Part shown: piece by piece, positions 11,340-22,324 of the stretch | How positions within the stretch are numbered: the stretch's first letter is position 1 | How the letters are laid out: each line of letters begins with the position of its first letter | From: Rapana venosa | Lineage: Eukaryota > Mollusca > Gastropoda > Neogastropoda > Muricidae | Direction: 5' to 3' | Length of the DNA: 64,000 bases | NCBI GenBank assembly: GCA_028751875.1 | Contig: CM054145.1 | Coordinates: forward strand, 10,289,952 to 10,353,951 | Made by a program: the position numbers and the translations under genes | The notes under the pieces: generated by a model | What the model was told of the DNA's origin: nothing | Databases searched by the model: none | What the model saw: only the letters and a program-made list of their open reading frames with translations

Positions 11340-12050
11340 CTGATCAACCTGTTACATATCTGGCTATCTTCTGTTGTTCAAACCAGAAACAGACAATACA
11401 TACTCACCCAAAAAAAAAAAACAACACAACTCACGCTTTCCATTCATGCGACAACCTGTTGATATGGAAACTCCTAAAACCTTCCTTAATTATAGAGTGA
11501 TCACTTGCATCTACAGGCACCACATCCTGACGTACCTGATTAATCAAAAGTGGCTATTCCTCATGATCTGCTCTATCATACCCGTTATGAGCACTCTCCA
11601 TAGTTACCCACAGACATGTGTACTCAAAAGAATGTTAATTCAGAGCCAATCAATTTTTTTTCTAACCACCCTATTCAATCACACACCAACAAAATAACCC
11701 AGTATGCATCCTAGGTTACACCACACAGAATGAGTTAAGCAGTTGCTCACACCATCAGTACACTGGAATTTCTGAAATGCACAGTGTGACATGTATTCAA
11801 TGTTTCCACCTACCATTAGCACTCTCCTTGACAAAACTCACCTGATACAAACTTACGTACCACCTATTAAAAAAAGCCCACAAAAAAGAGAAAACTCACC
11901 TGATTAAAAAAGAAGTCTCGTTGTTTTGAAAGACTGTCACAAACTAACAGTGCAACAATCTACTCCACACAGTCTGCAGCGAGAGGTTAGAGTCGGTACC
12001 TGTATGAAGCCACTGACAGCAATATACAAATCTTCACTGCCCCCAGGCCC
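11340..12050. other. Sequence without recognised features
   Basis: AT-rich, with a 107-codon plus-strand ORF (11374-11697) of low-complexity composition. No exon of NUP205 was found here although one is expected between 14410 and 7989. Confidence 0.4.
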
Positions 12051-12109
12051 TAGTGCACAGGACTGTGAAGATCACTAAACCTATACACACACAGCTCCGG
12101 GTTATCCTA

Positions 12110-14400
12110 TTAATCACATCCACCTCTCTACCTACCACCCCACCTTACTTACACTCCACCCATCCATCCACTCACCCTACCCTGTACACTCCACTCCATC
12201 CCCTTACTACTCCACTCATATCCACCTTACTACCCTCCACGTCCCTCACTTAAACAACAGTCCTCCATTCGCACTTACTACACTCCTCCAACCCTCCCCC
12301 ATACTACCCTCCACCGTAACACTCACCCTACTCCCTCCTACACATTTCACCCTAAAGTCACACCACGCACCCTATTCACTCCACTCCACCGCTAGATACA
12401 ACTCACAACCACTCACCCTGTGCACCGTCCACACCACATCCACCCAATTACACTCCAAGCATCCCTGTTACATGATCAACACAATCACACTTTACACTCC
12501 ACACCACTCCACCCTGTTACACTCCACACCCTATTACACTCCATCACACCACTCCACCCTGTATACACTCCACCCTATTACACTCCACTCTATTACACTC
12601 CTCCACCCTATTACCACTCCACCCTGTTACACTCCACCTATTACACTCCACCCTATCACACTTGTTACACTCCACACCATCCACCCTGTTACACTCCACA
12701 CACTCCACCCTTTACACTCCACTCCACCCTATTACACTCCACACCACTCACCTCTTTACACTCCACGCATCACTCTCCCTGTTACACTCCACTACACTCC
12801 ACCTATTACACTCCACTACCACTCACTCTACCTATTACACTCCACACTCATATTACACTCCACACCACTCCACCCTATCACACTCACTCTACCCTTTACA
12901 CACTCCACCCTATTACACTCCACCCACTCCACCCTATTACACTCTGCCCTACTCCACTCCACCCTATTCACTCCACTGATTACCACTCCACTCCACCCTA
13001 TTACACCCACACACTCCACCCTATCACACTTCACTCTACCCTGTACTCCACTCCACCCTATACACTCTGCCCTACTCCACTCCACCCCCTCTTACACTCC
13101 ACTGATTCACCACCCACTCCACCCTATCACACTTCACTCTACCCGTTACACTCCACCCACCCTATACACTCTCCGCCACACTCCACTCCACCCTATTACA
13201 CTCACCGTATCACACTTCTTTACCTATTCACACTCACTCCACCTAGTACATCAACTGAGTTACACTCCACTCCCCTATTACACTCCACCCCATCACACTC
13301 ACACCTACCTGTTACACTCCACTCCACCGCTTAATTATATCAGAATGGTGGTCCTAGTGTACGCGCCTGTCTAGGAAGCGAAAACTCACGGGTCGGAAAG
13401 TGTGGCGGTGTTTCCGTACCCGTTGGCCCGAAATTTTCCCCACATACATTGACCATGAGTGTGTCTGTTGCACTAGTCTTTCGTGAGACATATACAGAGG
13501 TCCCTTTGTTACAGAAATAAGCAGCGCACGTAAAAGAATCCCACGGCACAAGAAGTTGTCCCTGGCAAAAAATCATTAGAAAAAAGAAGCCACTCTGGAT
13601 AGGGATCACAACATACAGTGCAGACCAAAGCAACAAAAAAAAGGAAGGGGCAGCTCTTGTGCGACGCGCTTTCTCCGGGGAGACAGCCATTTCACGCAGA
13701 GAAATCGTGATAAAGTGGTAATAAATAAAATTTACACTCTGCCCTAGTCCACTCCAAGCTATTACACTCCACTTCATACTATATACACTCCACACACGCC
13801 ACCTATTCAATTCACTCTACCTGTTAACATCTTGCACACTTTACACTCTGCCCTACTCACTCACCCATTACACTTCGCTGAGTACACTCATTCCTATCAA
13901 GCTTCCTGACCTGTTACAGTCCAACCATAATACACAAACACTCACCCTAAAATACACATCACCAACCAATTACACTACCACTATCACACTTCACTCTATC
14001 CTGTACACTGGGCACTCTATTAACTATGCCCTACTCCACCCGCCAATTACACTCCACTCACCCTATTAAAACTCCAATCCCCTATCACACTTCACTCTAC
14101 CCTGTTACACTCCATCTATTACACTCGCCACTCACCCACTCCACCTATTACACTCCACTCCACCTATTACACTCCACCCTATTACACTGCCCTACTCCAC
14201 TCCACTTTACCACATTCCACCCCCTCCTACCACAGTCCACCCACCCTACTCCACTCACCCTACTCCACTCCACAACCACCACCCTACACCACTCCACTCA
14301 CCCCCCTCCTACCACACTCCACTCCACACCCACCACCCTACACCACTCCACTCCACCCACCCCCCTCCTACCACACTCCACTCCACACCCACCACCCCAC
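12110..14400. repeat. Degenerate 15-bp CACTCCACCCTATTA minisatellite
   Basis: Irregular tandem copies of a ~15-bp unit CACTCCACCCTATTA with ACTCCACTCC variants fill the region on the plus strand. Stop codons are rare in this composition, which opens ORFs of about 300 codons in two frames; they are not genes. A SINE-D copy (13340-13735) splits the array. The array ends against the donor of the NUP205 exon at 14410. Confidence 0.92.
13340..13735 (+). mobile_element. SINE-D copy inserted in the minisatellite
   Basis: It begins with a tRNA-like head (GGTCCTAGTGTACGCGCCTG, TCTAGGAAGCGAAAACTC) and continues with GTTGGCCCGAAATTTTCCCC, ACCATGAGTG, CTTTCGTGAGAC, CTGGCAAAAAATC and TTTCACGCAGAGAAATCGTG, ending GGTAATAAATAAAATTT. 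The same order is seen at 20382-20795. Confidence 0.75.
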
Positions 14401-14409
14401 AGCACTCAC

Positions 14410-14657
14410 TTGGACACGGTCACCAGGTAATCGGGGCGCCGGGTCTTGGGGTTGATGCTGAGCAGCAGCCTCTCCATGGAGGTGATCATCAGGGACGAGG
14501 AGGTCTGGCGGACGAGGTGCTCCACCTCCTCCTGCTTCTCCGCGGCCGTCATCAGCATCTGCAGGCACAGCAGCGTGGCCTGCTCCAGCCCCGCCTGACC
14601 CCCGGCGCTGCTGTAGGCCTCAAACTGGGCCATGCCCTCCTCCAGGATCTGCATCAC
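14410..14657 (-). CDS. NUP205: NUP205 internal exon (INPKTRR exon)
   Basis: The acceptor is GGTGCAG (ending 14658) and the donor GTGAGT (14409-14404); 248 bp, phase 0 in and 2 out. It encodes VMQILEEGMAQFEAYSS, then LEQATLLCLQMLMTAAEKQ and MERLLLSINPKTRRPDYLV. The family shows EEG-x-x-Q-x-x-x-Y...L-E-x-A-x-x-x-CL...LE-x-LL-x-xINP-R/K-T. The exon lies directly beside a long C-rich minisatellite that starts near its donor. Confidence 0.95.
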
Positions 14658-14864
14658 CTGCACCGTCAGTTGACATCGTGTAGGCATGTTTCAAGTTAAC
14701 ATCACACACTACACACGTTCCTTTATATATATGTATTCACCTGCACAGTCAGTTGACATATATGTCAGTTAAAATTTCGCAAACTCCTTGGTATCTCATA
14801 CAGAGGTCACATCACTATTGAGGAAGTGAAAACCAGAATTGAAATTTGCCAAAGGGCCATATGA

Positions 14865-15140
14865 AGAGCTCCTGACTTCAGTGAAAAAACACAAATTAGA
14901 GTGGTACAGACAAGTCACACGAACATCTGGACTGGCCAAGACTGTCCTACAGGGAACAGTACAAGGAGGGAGACGAAGAGGCAGACAGAGAAAATGAAGG
15001 AAAGACAACATCAGAGAATGGACTTGTTTTGAGTGGAACAATTTGCTACAGAAAGCAGAAGACAGTAGGAAGTTGAGGAAGCTGGTAGCAAAATCTTCAT
15101 TGGTGCCCTCAGGGTCCACAGGACTACGGGATAGGTGAAG
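14865..15140 (+). mobile_element. C-terminal fragment of a LINE reverse-transcriptase ORF
   Basis: The plus strand reads KLEWYRQVTRTSGLAKTVLQ, then GTVQGGRRRGRQRK, a stop, and NIREWT. This is the well-known C-terminal stretch of APE/RT-type LINE proteins (W-F/Y-x-H/Q-V-T-R...GG-RRRGRQ-x-K...DNI-x-EWT). The fragment is not open and is 5'-truncated. It probably belongs to the same broad family as the element at 59625-62500. Confidence 0.8.
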
Positions 15141-15184
15141 GTGTGAAGTTAAAATTATGCACACATGTTCATATATATATATAC

Positions 15185-15480
15185 TCAGACAGCAACTATT
15201 GTGTTATATGAGCGAAAATGCGTTGCACAGCTGTTAAGTGCCTGACATCAGGACTAACACATCTGACTTTGGCGTGGGAGAGAATTATTTTCTTTCAAGT
15301 GTTTCTGGAAAAAAAGGCAGAAGAAAGGACCAAGAAGGCAGAAAATAGACAAGGACAGGTGACAGGTAGAAAAGGAACAGGGCAGAAACAAAGAGAGGGA
15401 TAGAAATGAAGCAATTCCTAGCACAGAATTTCCAGAAGGTGGGGACGCTAGTTGTAATAATAGGCCCCCATCCCAGCACC
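15185..15480 (+). repeat. Unclassified interspersed repeat R3
   Basis: The segment runs from CAGACAGCAACTATTGTG through TTTCTGGAAAAAAAGGCAGA and GACAGGTAGAAAAGGAACAG to AATTTCCAGAAGGTGGGGAC. Relatives lie at 32196-32465 (plus), 22030-22300 (minus) and, in part, 36060-36200. No tRNA boxes and no clear terminal inverted repeats were seen. Confidence 0.75.
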
Positions 15481-15499
15481 CGCACAGGAGAATATATAT

Positions 15500-15950
15500 A
15501 TATTATATGAGAGAGAAAGAGAGAGGGGGAGGGAGGGTGGCAGAGAGAGGTAAGAGGGGGAGAGAGAGAGAGTGCAAGGCTACACGAACAAGCCCCCAAA
15601 GCAGAGATTTACAAAACAGCGTGATCAGTTTAAATATTGGATATAACTTCACATGCTCTGTGTGTGTGTGCGTGCGTGTGTGTGTATGTACATGAGTGAG
15701 TGCATGTGCGCGCATATACAGAAAATAAAGCTTATTTTCTGACATAGAACAGATGACAATACTATATGTCTTTCAGAAGCAAAATATTAGTTAGACATAC
15801 ACATTTATCACCATGATGATAATAATGATAATCATAATGATGATAATCATATTACAAAAAAATAATATTGATAATAATATATAAAAAATCACAATAACAA
15901 TATTAATAAAATAATAATAATATAACAATGACAACAACAAACAAGCTATA
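15500..15950. repeat. GA, GT and AT-rich microsatellites
   Basis: (GA)-rich at 15508-15575, (TG)n at 15658-15715 and an irregular AAT/ATG/CAA tract at 15800-15950. The last one reaches almost to the donor of the NUP205 exon at 15982. Confidence 0.8.
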
Positions 15951-15981
15951 CACCACCACTACAGCCACCCAGACGACTGAC

Positions 15982-16164
15982 CATCTTGAACAAGGGGGAG
16001 TCGTTCAGCATGTGGATGAGGAGGCTGAAGCCTGGAGGTTTGCTGGCGGACACAGTGGTGCCGTTGGGCAGCTCCAGAACCTCCTCCCTGAAGTCCTCCT
16101 CCCTCACCTCGTGCTCCCTCAGCAGCTTGTGCAGGATCATCAGCACCCCACTCACCAGCTCCCA
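15982..16164 (-). CDS. NUP205: NUP205 internal exon (KPPGFSL exon)
   Basis: The acceptor is GTCACAG (ending 16165) and the donor GTCAGT (15981-15976); 183 bp, 61 codons, phase 0 both sides. It encodes LMILHKLLREHEVREEDF, then SKPPGFSLLIHMLNDSPLF and KM. The family has KLLR-x-x-E...DF...KPPGFSL-x-x-x-L-N-ESP. Joining to the next exon (VMQILEEG) keeps exactly the spacing of the family sequence between SP and EEG. Confidence 0.95.
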
Positions 16165-16259
16165 CTGTGACGCAACAGCAACAACAACAATCCTCCACTC
16201 AACGTCTCACGGAACAGCACCAAAGAAAATTATTGAAAATTTCGATATCAACCAAAAAG

Positions 16260-16490
16260 AGACATAGACACAAGCTCTCTTCTCCAAACACCTCGTACTA
16301 ATCTATTGAAGACCAGTTTAACATATTCTGGGGGAACAATATGGAACAGTTTACTAAAGTCAGCACGATCAAAACAAAGCTTCAAGAAAGCTCTGAAAAG
16401 AAAACATTTGATGGAATCACTGTAAACTGCGCTTTGATTTGTTGCTTTACAAGATTCAGCGCTATATAAATTCCATACATTATTATTAAA
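16260..16490 (+). mobile_element. CR1-like LINE 3' end
   Basis: The plus strand reads an ORF end similar to a LINE C terminus (WNSLLKSARSKQSFKKALKR), followed closely by the 3' tail GCGCTTTGATTTGTTGCTTT, CAAGATTCAGCGCTATATAA and a short ATTATTATT run. Confidence 0.7.
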
Positions 16491-16919
16491 CTGTTTTGTT
16501 GTTCAGAACCGAGTCTGCATGATGTGCCAAATAATGCTATGAACCATTTTTGTGTCTGCCATTTTGTTGTCTAATTTTGCTTTTGGTTTGTTTGGTTTTT
16601 TTTTTTGGGTGTGTGTGTGTGGGGGTTGTGATACCTGTGACTTTTGCATTGATGGTCTCTTTGTTGATGTATACTTCATTTTAGGTCTTGTTATCACGTT
16701 TCAAGCGGAATTTTCTGGATGTGTATATATGCTGACAGTTGTGTTGCTTTGTTCTTATGCTTCCATGTGATTTGGTAAAGTTGGTTGCATGCTTTATGAG
16801 GCTTCATTTGTGTCTGAGAGTTTATGTGTGTGTGTGTCTATGTGTGTGTGAGGGCAGGATGAAAAAATACTTGTAAGCTTACTTTTTTATCTTCAATTAA
16901 GATCACTTTGACTTGACAT

Positions 16920-17420
16920 ACATTTTTTTGGTTGTTTCTCGGCTACAGCTATGAGGTTCACCTATGGTGAGATTTTTGTGTATGTGACCCCCTCAAAAAA
17001 AAAATGTTTAGGTAACAGCATGCAAATCCAACATTGTCAAGAGTGCTAAATTTAGCATGCCCCTTCGATTGACCTAGTCCAAGTGTGGTCAGTTCCTGTT
17101 ATGATTAGCACCAGTTGGACTGAGATGGGACTGAATGGATGAATAGCAGCTGAGAGTAGCTGAAAGGGGGGAAACTGACAGCTGTGAGCCGAATTCTGAC
17201 TTTGGGGATGGTGTCTAAACAAACACTTGTGTGCATGGAGTTTTTATTTCTTAATTCTGTCATCTGTCTCATACCGGCACACAATGGCCTACTCTTCTGA
17301 AAGGCGAAACAGGTTTTAAACGTGTGCGCAAGATGTTTTGTCATGCATTCGCACAGAGGGCCTCGGTTTATAGTCATATCTGAAAGACTGATATTCAGTT
17401 CAATATTTTTGTCAAGGGTG
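16920..17420 (-). mobile_element. Mixed SINE remnants with R1
   Basis: 16925-16985 is a piece of the SINE-C tail (TTCTCGGCTACAGCTATGAG, GTTCACCTATGGTGAGATTT). 17015-17190 is R1 inverted. 17195-17420 is a minus-strand shared SINE core joined to the SINE-C-type tail (GACTTTGGGGATGGTGTC, then GGCACACAATGGCCTACTC, TTGCGCACA complement and CCTCGGTTTATAGTC). Confidence 0.6.
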
Positions 17421-17424
17421 GGCA

Positions 17425-18000
17425 TTGAACATTTTAACTGTCATTAATGTGGTTGTCCCACATCGCAGATTTGGGGGAAAGGATTGAAATTTCGGAAACC
17501 GAAAATTTTTCTTAGAAACCAGAAAAGTTTTGGGAAAAAAGGAATGATTGGCAATTATGAATATATTTAGTAATAAACCCATGCATCAGTTACACACACA
17601 CTCACTATACACACACACAAAGCCTGCCAGCCAGGCAGACAGACGGGGTAACACACATCCACAGACATACACACCAGCAGCCAGCCACGTGGACTACTTT
17701 ACCCATACACACGAGACTTTACAAGCACTCCTTATATCTTCCTCGAATGAACTAATAAAGCAAGACGCCACTAACTCAAACTCACTGTACTCACACAAAC
17801 CACCACACTCCTCAGCACACCCCACCCCACCCACTAGGGGAACGGGACAATTTCCTATTCCCGGGTGGTGTAAGCACGGTGCATCATTATCCCGTAACAG
17901 GATACTCCATTCCGCCCCCGCGCAGCCCCCGCGATCCCTACTTCCCAGCCCCACCCTGTGTTGTATAGACAGAGACAACCAGGTCTCCAGTTCCTTTTCT
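17425..18000. other. Unassigned sequence
   Basis: An ORF of 166 codons (17548-18048, plus) runs from a CA-rich tract into a SINE tail; its last residues are SINE sequence. The expected ~70-residue NUP205 block was searched for here and not found. 17820-17960 is GC-richer but matches no RNA or protein I recognise. Confidence 0.4.
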
Positions 18001-18002
18001 TA

Positions 18003-18290
18003 TTTAAATTTATTTTTATTCTGTCTTTACTCCAAGGATAATGAATAAGCAAAACTCATGTGGTGGTTTGTTTTTTTCTACATCAAGTCCCAGTGTGTAT
18101 GCAGTTTTGTCAATTTCATCATCCGTTCCAACCCGTCACACAATGGCCTGCTCTTCTGAAAAAGCGGAACAGGTTTTAACGTGTGCGCAAGATGTTATAC
18201 GTACGTTCGCACACAGGACCTTGGTTTATAGTCTCATCCGAAGGACTTTTGGGGCAGGGAGTCATAGTGCTTACACTGTAGACTCCATGA
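18003..18290 (-). mobile_element. SINE-A copy
   Basis: Read on the plus strand as the complement: AAGGATAATGAATAAGC, CACACAATGGCCTGCTCTTC, GCGGAACAGGTTTTAACGTG, TTGGTTTATAGTCTCATCC, GAAGGACTTTTGGGG. The order is that of SINE-A reversed. Confidence 0.75.
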
Positions 18291-18559
18291 CTTCAAAGGT
18301 CATTTCAGGACAGTCAACCAGCCAGTGTCATTACACACAGACTTGAGTCATCATCCCCTTCAGGTTAACAAATACCACTCTGCTCAAATATCAATGGCTT
18401 GTGAACTTGCAAAAGACACACTTACTAGAATATTATCATAAATACATTTTCTCCCTGAAGGAAAATAAAACCAGCAGAGTTAAGGACCTCAATCCCTTCA
18501 TTTGTCACCCCCTCCCAAATTATAAATGTTAAAAAAGAAAGATCTCAATAAAATATCGT

Positions 18560-18812
18560 AGGGGCAGGCGTTAAGACCTCAACTTCTCTAGGGCCAGCAT
18601 ATTGAGGGCGGCGCCCATCTCCTCTCCCTCGCTGCTTTACCTTCCCTGACCCTAAAGAGGGCAGGTACCCATTTACAGCTGGGTGAACTGGGGGAACTGT
18701 ACTGAAGCCAAGGCGCGCAAACGGTCACCCATCCAACTGGTAACCACGCTCGACGCTGCTTAACTTGGCTGGGGGAAAGCTAGTGCTCCGACCACTGAGC
18801 TATCCCGTCCCA
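18560..18812 (-). mobile_element. tRNA/5S chimeric SINE
   Basis: On the minus strand it starts GGGACGGGATAGCTCAGTGG (tRNA A-box-like). It then has AAGTTAAGCAGCGTCGAGC and TTGGATGGGTGACCG, which match the internal control region of animal 5S rRNA, and a body ending ..AGGTC. It has the same plan as the copies at 28779 and 34443. Confidence 0.85.
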
Positions 18813-19079
18813 AATTATAAATGTTAAAAAAAAGAAGATACATTTCAAAGTAAAATCAAATAGACATGACATGCCATATAGATACATAACACTACAGAAT
18901 AGATATCCTGTGTCTATCCCAGTGCTTACACAATCTCACACTCAACTGGTCACTAGAACAAAATGGTACAGGAAAAATGCCATAAGAGTCTGTTAACAGA
19001 AAATATATATGTCAAATTTGCTTAGAAGAAGATAGGAAAATGGACTGTGAGATGACAGAAAGGTAAGAAAAATGACAGA

Positions 19080-19083
<4 letters not shown>

Positions 19084-19148
<65 letters not shown>

Positions 19149-19155
19149 AGAGAGA
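19084..19155. repeat. (GA)n microsatellite
   Basis: Almost pure GA dinucleotide run of about 70 bp. Confidence 0.95.
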
Positions 19156-19159
19156 CAGA

Positions 19160-19690
19160 CAGACCTCAAATCAATCAGAGTAGCACCCAAAATAGAAAAA
19201 ACTTGTTTTTCCTTTTTCTTTAAAAATCAGACGAAAACTGCAGTCTGATCTCCAGACTGTATTTTATCTATACTATTTTCAGTGTGAACAACATGAGAAG
19301 TGTTGTCAAGGGCAGATTTTGTTCGATGCAATGAGTCATTTCATTGCAGATCACTTAACCTTTGGCCTGCCAAGGATTTTGGCTAATAGGAAAACCCCAT
19401 TAGCCAGAGAATTTCTCTCCAAAATGGGTGACCGCTGACAAAAAAAATCTTGCGATGTAAATTCTGAAAAAAATGTAGGTAAACGTATATATTTTCTTAA
19501 AGGAAAATGAATGAACAACGTAGATAAAAATATCTTATTATGATTTAAGAAACTTATGACCAATACAAAGAAGTACTTTTGCAAAATCGTGACATGTGAC
19601 CGACATTCAGGAACAGTGCTTGTGGTGTGGTTTATCTGCCGTTCTGGAACGGCAAACATGGCAGGCTAAAGGTTTAAGATGACTTGACTT
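19160..19690. other. Intronic sequence without recognised features
   Basis: AT-rich. A 102-codon minus-strand ORF (19351-19659) has no recognised motif. The missing NUP205 block after the 51-bp exon is not visible. Confidence 0.4.
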
Positions 19691-19704
19691 GTAAAGTCAC
19701 TCAC

Positions 19705-19755
19705 CTGAATTCCACCTTTTTGCTTTGGGCCCAGCATGGGAACAGTTGGAAGAAT
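19705..19755 (-). CDS. NUP205: NUP205 51-bp microexon-like exon
   Basis: Between acceptor TTTCCAG (ending 19756) and donor GTGAGT (19704-19699) lie 17 codons, ILPTVPMLGPKQKGGIQ. This corresponds to the family segment I-L-x-T-V that directly follows the preceding exon, which ends SLE/EASQ, and both borders are in phase 0. It was found only by colinearity. The next family block (about 70 residues, up to W-E) was not found between here and 16164. Confidence 0.85.
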
Positions 19756-19804
19756 CTGGAAAACAACAAACAACACAACTAAGGACAGTGGAATAGTGAC
19801 AGTG

Positions 19805-20190
19805 AAGGAAGGTGGCAGGAGGGTTAAGACGTTTGCCTGCCAACAAGTCAACCGTGAGGTTCTGGGTTCGATTCCCAGCCTTGCCCTTTCTTCCCAGTTT
19901 GACAAAAAAATCAAAGTGAATGTCAAAGTCCTTCGGATGAGGCTATAAACCAAGGCCCCGTGTGCGAACGCATGCAGAACATCTTGCGCACATGTTAAAT
20001 CCTGTTCCGCTTTTCGAAAGAGTAGGCCATTGTGTGCCGGTGGGAACAGATGACAAAATTTACAAAACCGCATTATCCTCGATATTAAAAAAAAAAAAAA
20101 AAAAAAAAAAGGTCACCGGAGCGCTTTGATTTGTTGCTTTACAAGATTCAGTGCTATATAAATTCCATACATTATTATTACATTATTGAT
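19805..20190 (+). mobile_element. Complete SINE-B copy
   Basis: Head: GGTGGCAGGAGGGTTAAGAC and GGTTCTGGGTTCGATTCCC (A and B boxes). Core: GTCCTTCGGATGAGGC, CATCTTGCGCAC, GAGTAGGCCATTGTGTGCC. Then follow a poly-A stretch and the LINE-like tail GCGCTTTGATTTGTTGCTTT..GCTATATAAATTCCATAC with ATT repeats. It serves as a reference copy for SINE-B. Confidence 0.85.
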
Positions 20191-20381
20191 AGCAACAAAT
20201 ATCAAAGAACATCCCCCCGCCTCCCCTCCATTGCATATTTACATTTTCAACTACACTTTTCTGTTTAAACTGATAATCATGAGAAACACACAGAAAAAAC
20301 TGCTTTGGAAAAAAAATCTACATTGACAGCTGTCTTTCCCCCACTTTCAGCTGCTATCAATTCCATTGCAGCCCAGCTGGG

Positions 20382-20795
20382 GCCAGGATCGGTGGTCTAG
20401 AGGTAACACGCCTGTCTAGAAAGCGAAAAAGTCTATGTCAGAAGTGTGTGGTGGTTTGAATCCCGTTTGGGCCCGAAACTTTTCCCCCCATCCATTAGAC
20501 CATGAGTGGTGGTCTGGGCGCTTAGTCTTTCAGATGAGACAATAAACCTAGGTTACACAAAATTATCCAGCGCATGTTTAAAGAACCCACAGCAACAAGA
20601 GAGTTGTCTCTGGCAAAATTCTTAGAAAAAAAGCCTCTCTGATAGGGAAACAAATACAGTTGCAGACCAAAAAGAAAAAAAAAAAAGAAAAAAAAAGTGG
20701 CACTGCTCTTGTGGCGACGCACTCTCCCCACCCCGAATTTCACGCAGAGAACTCTCGTGACTTAAGAGTGGTATAAATAAATAAAATAAATACAT
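20382..20795 (+). mobile_element. Complete SINE-D copy
   Basis: It has a tRNA-like head (CGGTGGTCTAGAGGTAACAC and GGTTTGAATCCCGTTT), then CCATGAGTGGTGGTCTGG, CTTTCAGATGAGACAATAAA, CTGGCAAAATTCTTAG, GGCGACGCACTCTCC and TTTCACGCAGAGAACTCTCG, ending GTGGTATAAATAAATAAAA. Parts of the same element are built into every unit of the macrosatellite. Confidence 0.8.
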
Positions 20796-20865
20796 CCCCA
20801 CCCTCTAAATCCTTCCCCCTCCACCCATCCATCACCCCCCCCCCTCCCCCAACCAGCCGACTGAC

Positions 20866-21048
20866 CTGAGAAGCCTCCAAGGTCTGCCAGACAGTGGCGG
20901 CGATCATGGGAGTCTTGGAGACGGCGGCCAGCGTCAGCAGCAGCTCCCTCTTCAGGGTGACGGGCACGCTGCAGCCCAGCAGCCCAAACAGCGTCACCAC
21001 CAGCGACCAGTGCTGGTTCTCGCACAGCGCCCCGCGACACACCTCGTT
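20866..21048 (-). CDS. NUP205: NUP205 internal exon (ENQHWS exon)
   Basis: The exon has acceptor TTGCAG (ending 21049) and donor GTCAGT (20865-20860), and is 183 bp, 61 codons, phase 0 at both ends. It encodes LCENQHWSLVVTLFGLLGCS and then LKRELLLTLAAVSKTPMIA and WQTLEASQ. The family has LCE-x-x-x-W...L-GLL-C-S-x-P-x-x-LK-x-ELL-x-TLAA-x-x-K-x-P in the same order. A CR1-like LINE fragment begins about 40 bp upstream of its acceptor. Confidence 0.95.
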
Positions 21049-21089
21049 CTGCAACAGTGGTAACGATACATCTTCACCACGGAGAAAGG

Positions 21090-21296
21090 GTTGACCCAAG
21101 TTGGCTCCTTCTCTGTTTCTGGTCCATCCACCTGGAATGACCTCCCTCTTTCACTTCGACAAAAGCCTTCACTTGATACCTTCAAATCCAGCCTCAAAAC
21201 ACACTTATTTCCTACCTGAGACTTCCCCCCCAAATATCTGTCCCTAATTTTTCAACAGCATCTTTCACCTTCTGAGTGTTGTTCCGAGAGAGAGAG

Positions 21297-21360
<64 letters not shown>

Positions 21361-21615
21361 AGTGTGTGTGAGTGTGTGTGCGTGTGTGTGTGTGTGTGCG
21401 TGTGTGTGTGTGCGTGTGTGCGCGCGCGCGTGTGCGTGCGTGCGCACGTGCGTGTGTGTGCGTGCCTGCGTGCGCGCATGGTTTTGAAATATGTTGTTCA
21501 TTATATTTAAGGAGAGTTGCATGCCTGTAAATGATTGAGTGCAAGCGCTTCGATTTGTTTTTTTTTTTACAAGATTCAGCGCTATATAAATTCCATATAT
21601 TATTATTATTATTAT
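21090..21615 (+). mobile_element. CR1-like LINE 3' end with a (GT)n insert
   Basis: The plus strand reads FSVSGPSTWNDLPLSLRQK, PSLDTFKSSLKTHLFPT and a stop, the classic C-terminal signature of CR1/L2-like reverse transcriptases (S-x-x-xP-x-WN-x-LP...S-x-x-x-FKS-x-LKT-x-LF). A (GT)n stretch at 21299-21478 follows, then the GCGCTTCGATTTG..GCTATATAAATTCC tail with ATT repeats at 21535-21615. The same layout is seen in the four macrosatellite copies on the other strand. Confidence 0.85.
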
Positions 21616-21619
21616 TTTT

Positions 21620-22025
21620 CTTGTCAAAATTCTCAACTAAAAATTCTCAGACTTTTCCCTAAACCCTGGACTTGGGTTTTTTTTCCATCTCCTCAAACTG
21701 CAACATGAAAATAAAATTTACAAAAAGGAACAAAATCCCCTCTCATTTTCATTTCCTAAATGTGGGAATCTTGAAGAATCCTAGCATACCAAGACTCAAG
21801 AACAACAATTTCATGCATTCCGATGTGTAACACACCCCATGGCAGCACGTCTTCCTGGCAAAATTCTGAAAGAAAAATTCTCTTTCACAAACAAGACACA
21901 AATGCAAAGAGAAGGGGAAAAAAAGCAAAGAAAACAAAAAAACCCCTTAAACTGGTACTGTCCTGTGACAACTTGCTCTACTTTGGAAAAACAGCCTCAA
22001 ATTCATTGCAGAGATATTCTTGGTC
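21620..22025. other. Intronic sequence, little recognised
   Basis: AT-rich. 21825-21900 resembles the CTGGCAAAATTCT..AAA..TTC section of SINE-D; the rest is unassigned. Confidence 0.4.
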
Positions 22026-22029
22026 TTAT

Positions 22030-22300
22030 ATACAGACCTTATGGAAATTCTGTGCTGGGAGGAATTCCTACTTTTCTATCTTTATGTCCTTGTTTCTGCC
22101 TTGGTCCTTTTCTTCCTGTCACCTCCTTCTTGTCTATTTTCTGCCTTCTTGGTCCATTCTCCTGCCTTTTCCCCCCAGAAAGACTTAGAATATAACAATT
22201 CTCTCCCACGCCAAAGTCAGATGCGATGGGCCTGAGATAACAGCAGCGTGATGCATTTTCACTCATTTGACAGACAATAGTTGCTGCTGTCTGAGCATTT
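22030..22300 (-). repeat. Repeat R3, inverted copy
   Basis: The complement of R3: GGAAATTCTGTG, CCTTGTTTCTGCCTTGGTCC, CTTGTCTATTTTCTGCC, TTTCACTCATTTGACAG and CAATAGTTGCTGCTGTCTGA. Confidence 0.75.
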
Positions 22301-22324
22301 GACAAAGAAAAAGAATATACCAAC

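Noticed and set aside
12420..13374. Two ~300-codon plus-strand ORFs
   Set aside because: They are translations of the CACTCCACC minisatellite, which has few stops; both frames are open in parallel and there is no domain.
17820..17960. GC-richer stretch as an snRNA or missing exon
   Set aside because: Compared by memory with U1, U2, U4 and U5 and with the missing NUP205 block; no convincing match in either strand.
17548..18048. A 166-codon ORF as a gene
   Set aside because: Composition is low-complexity, it ends in SINE sequence, and no motif or splice context supports it.
21212..21544. ORFs with H-T-H-T or C-V-C-V composition
   Set aside because: Translations of dinucleotide microsatellites; the same applies at 25180-25400, 35000-35370, 37110-37300, 39449-39631 and 55949-56140.
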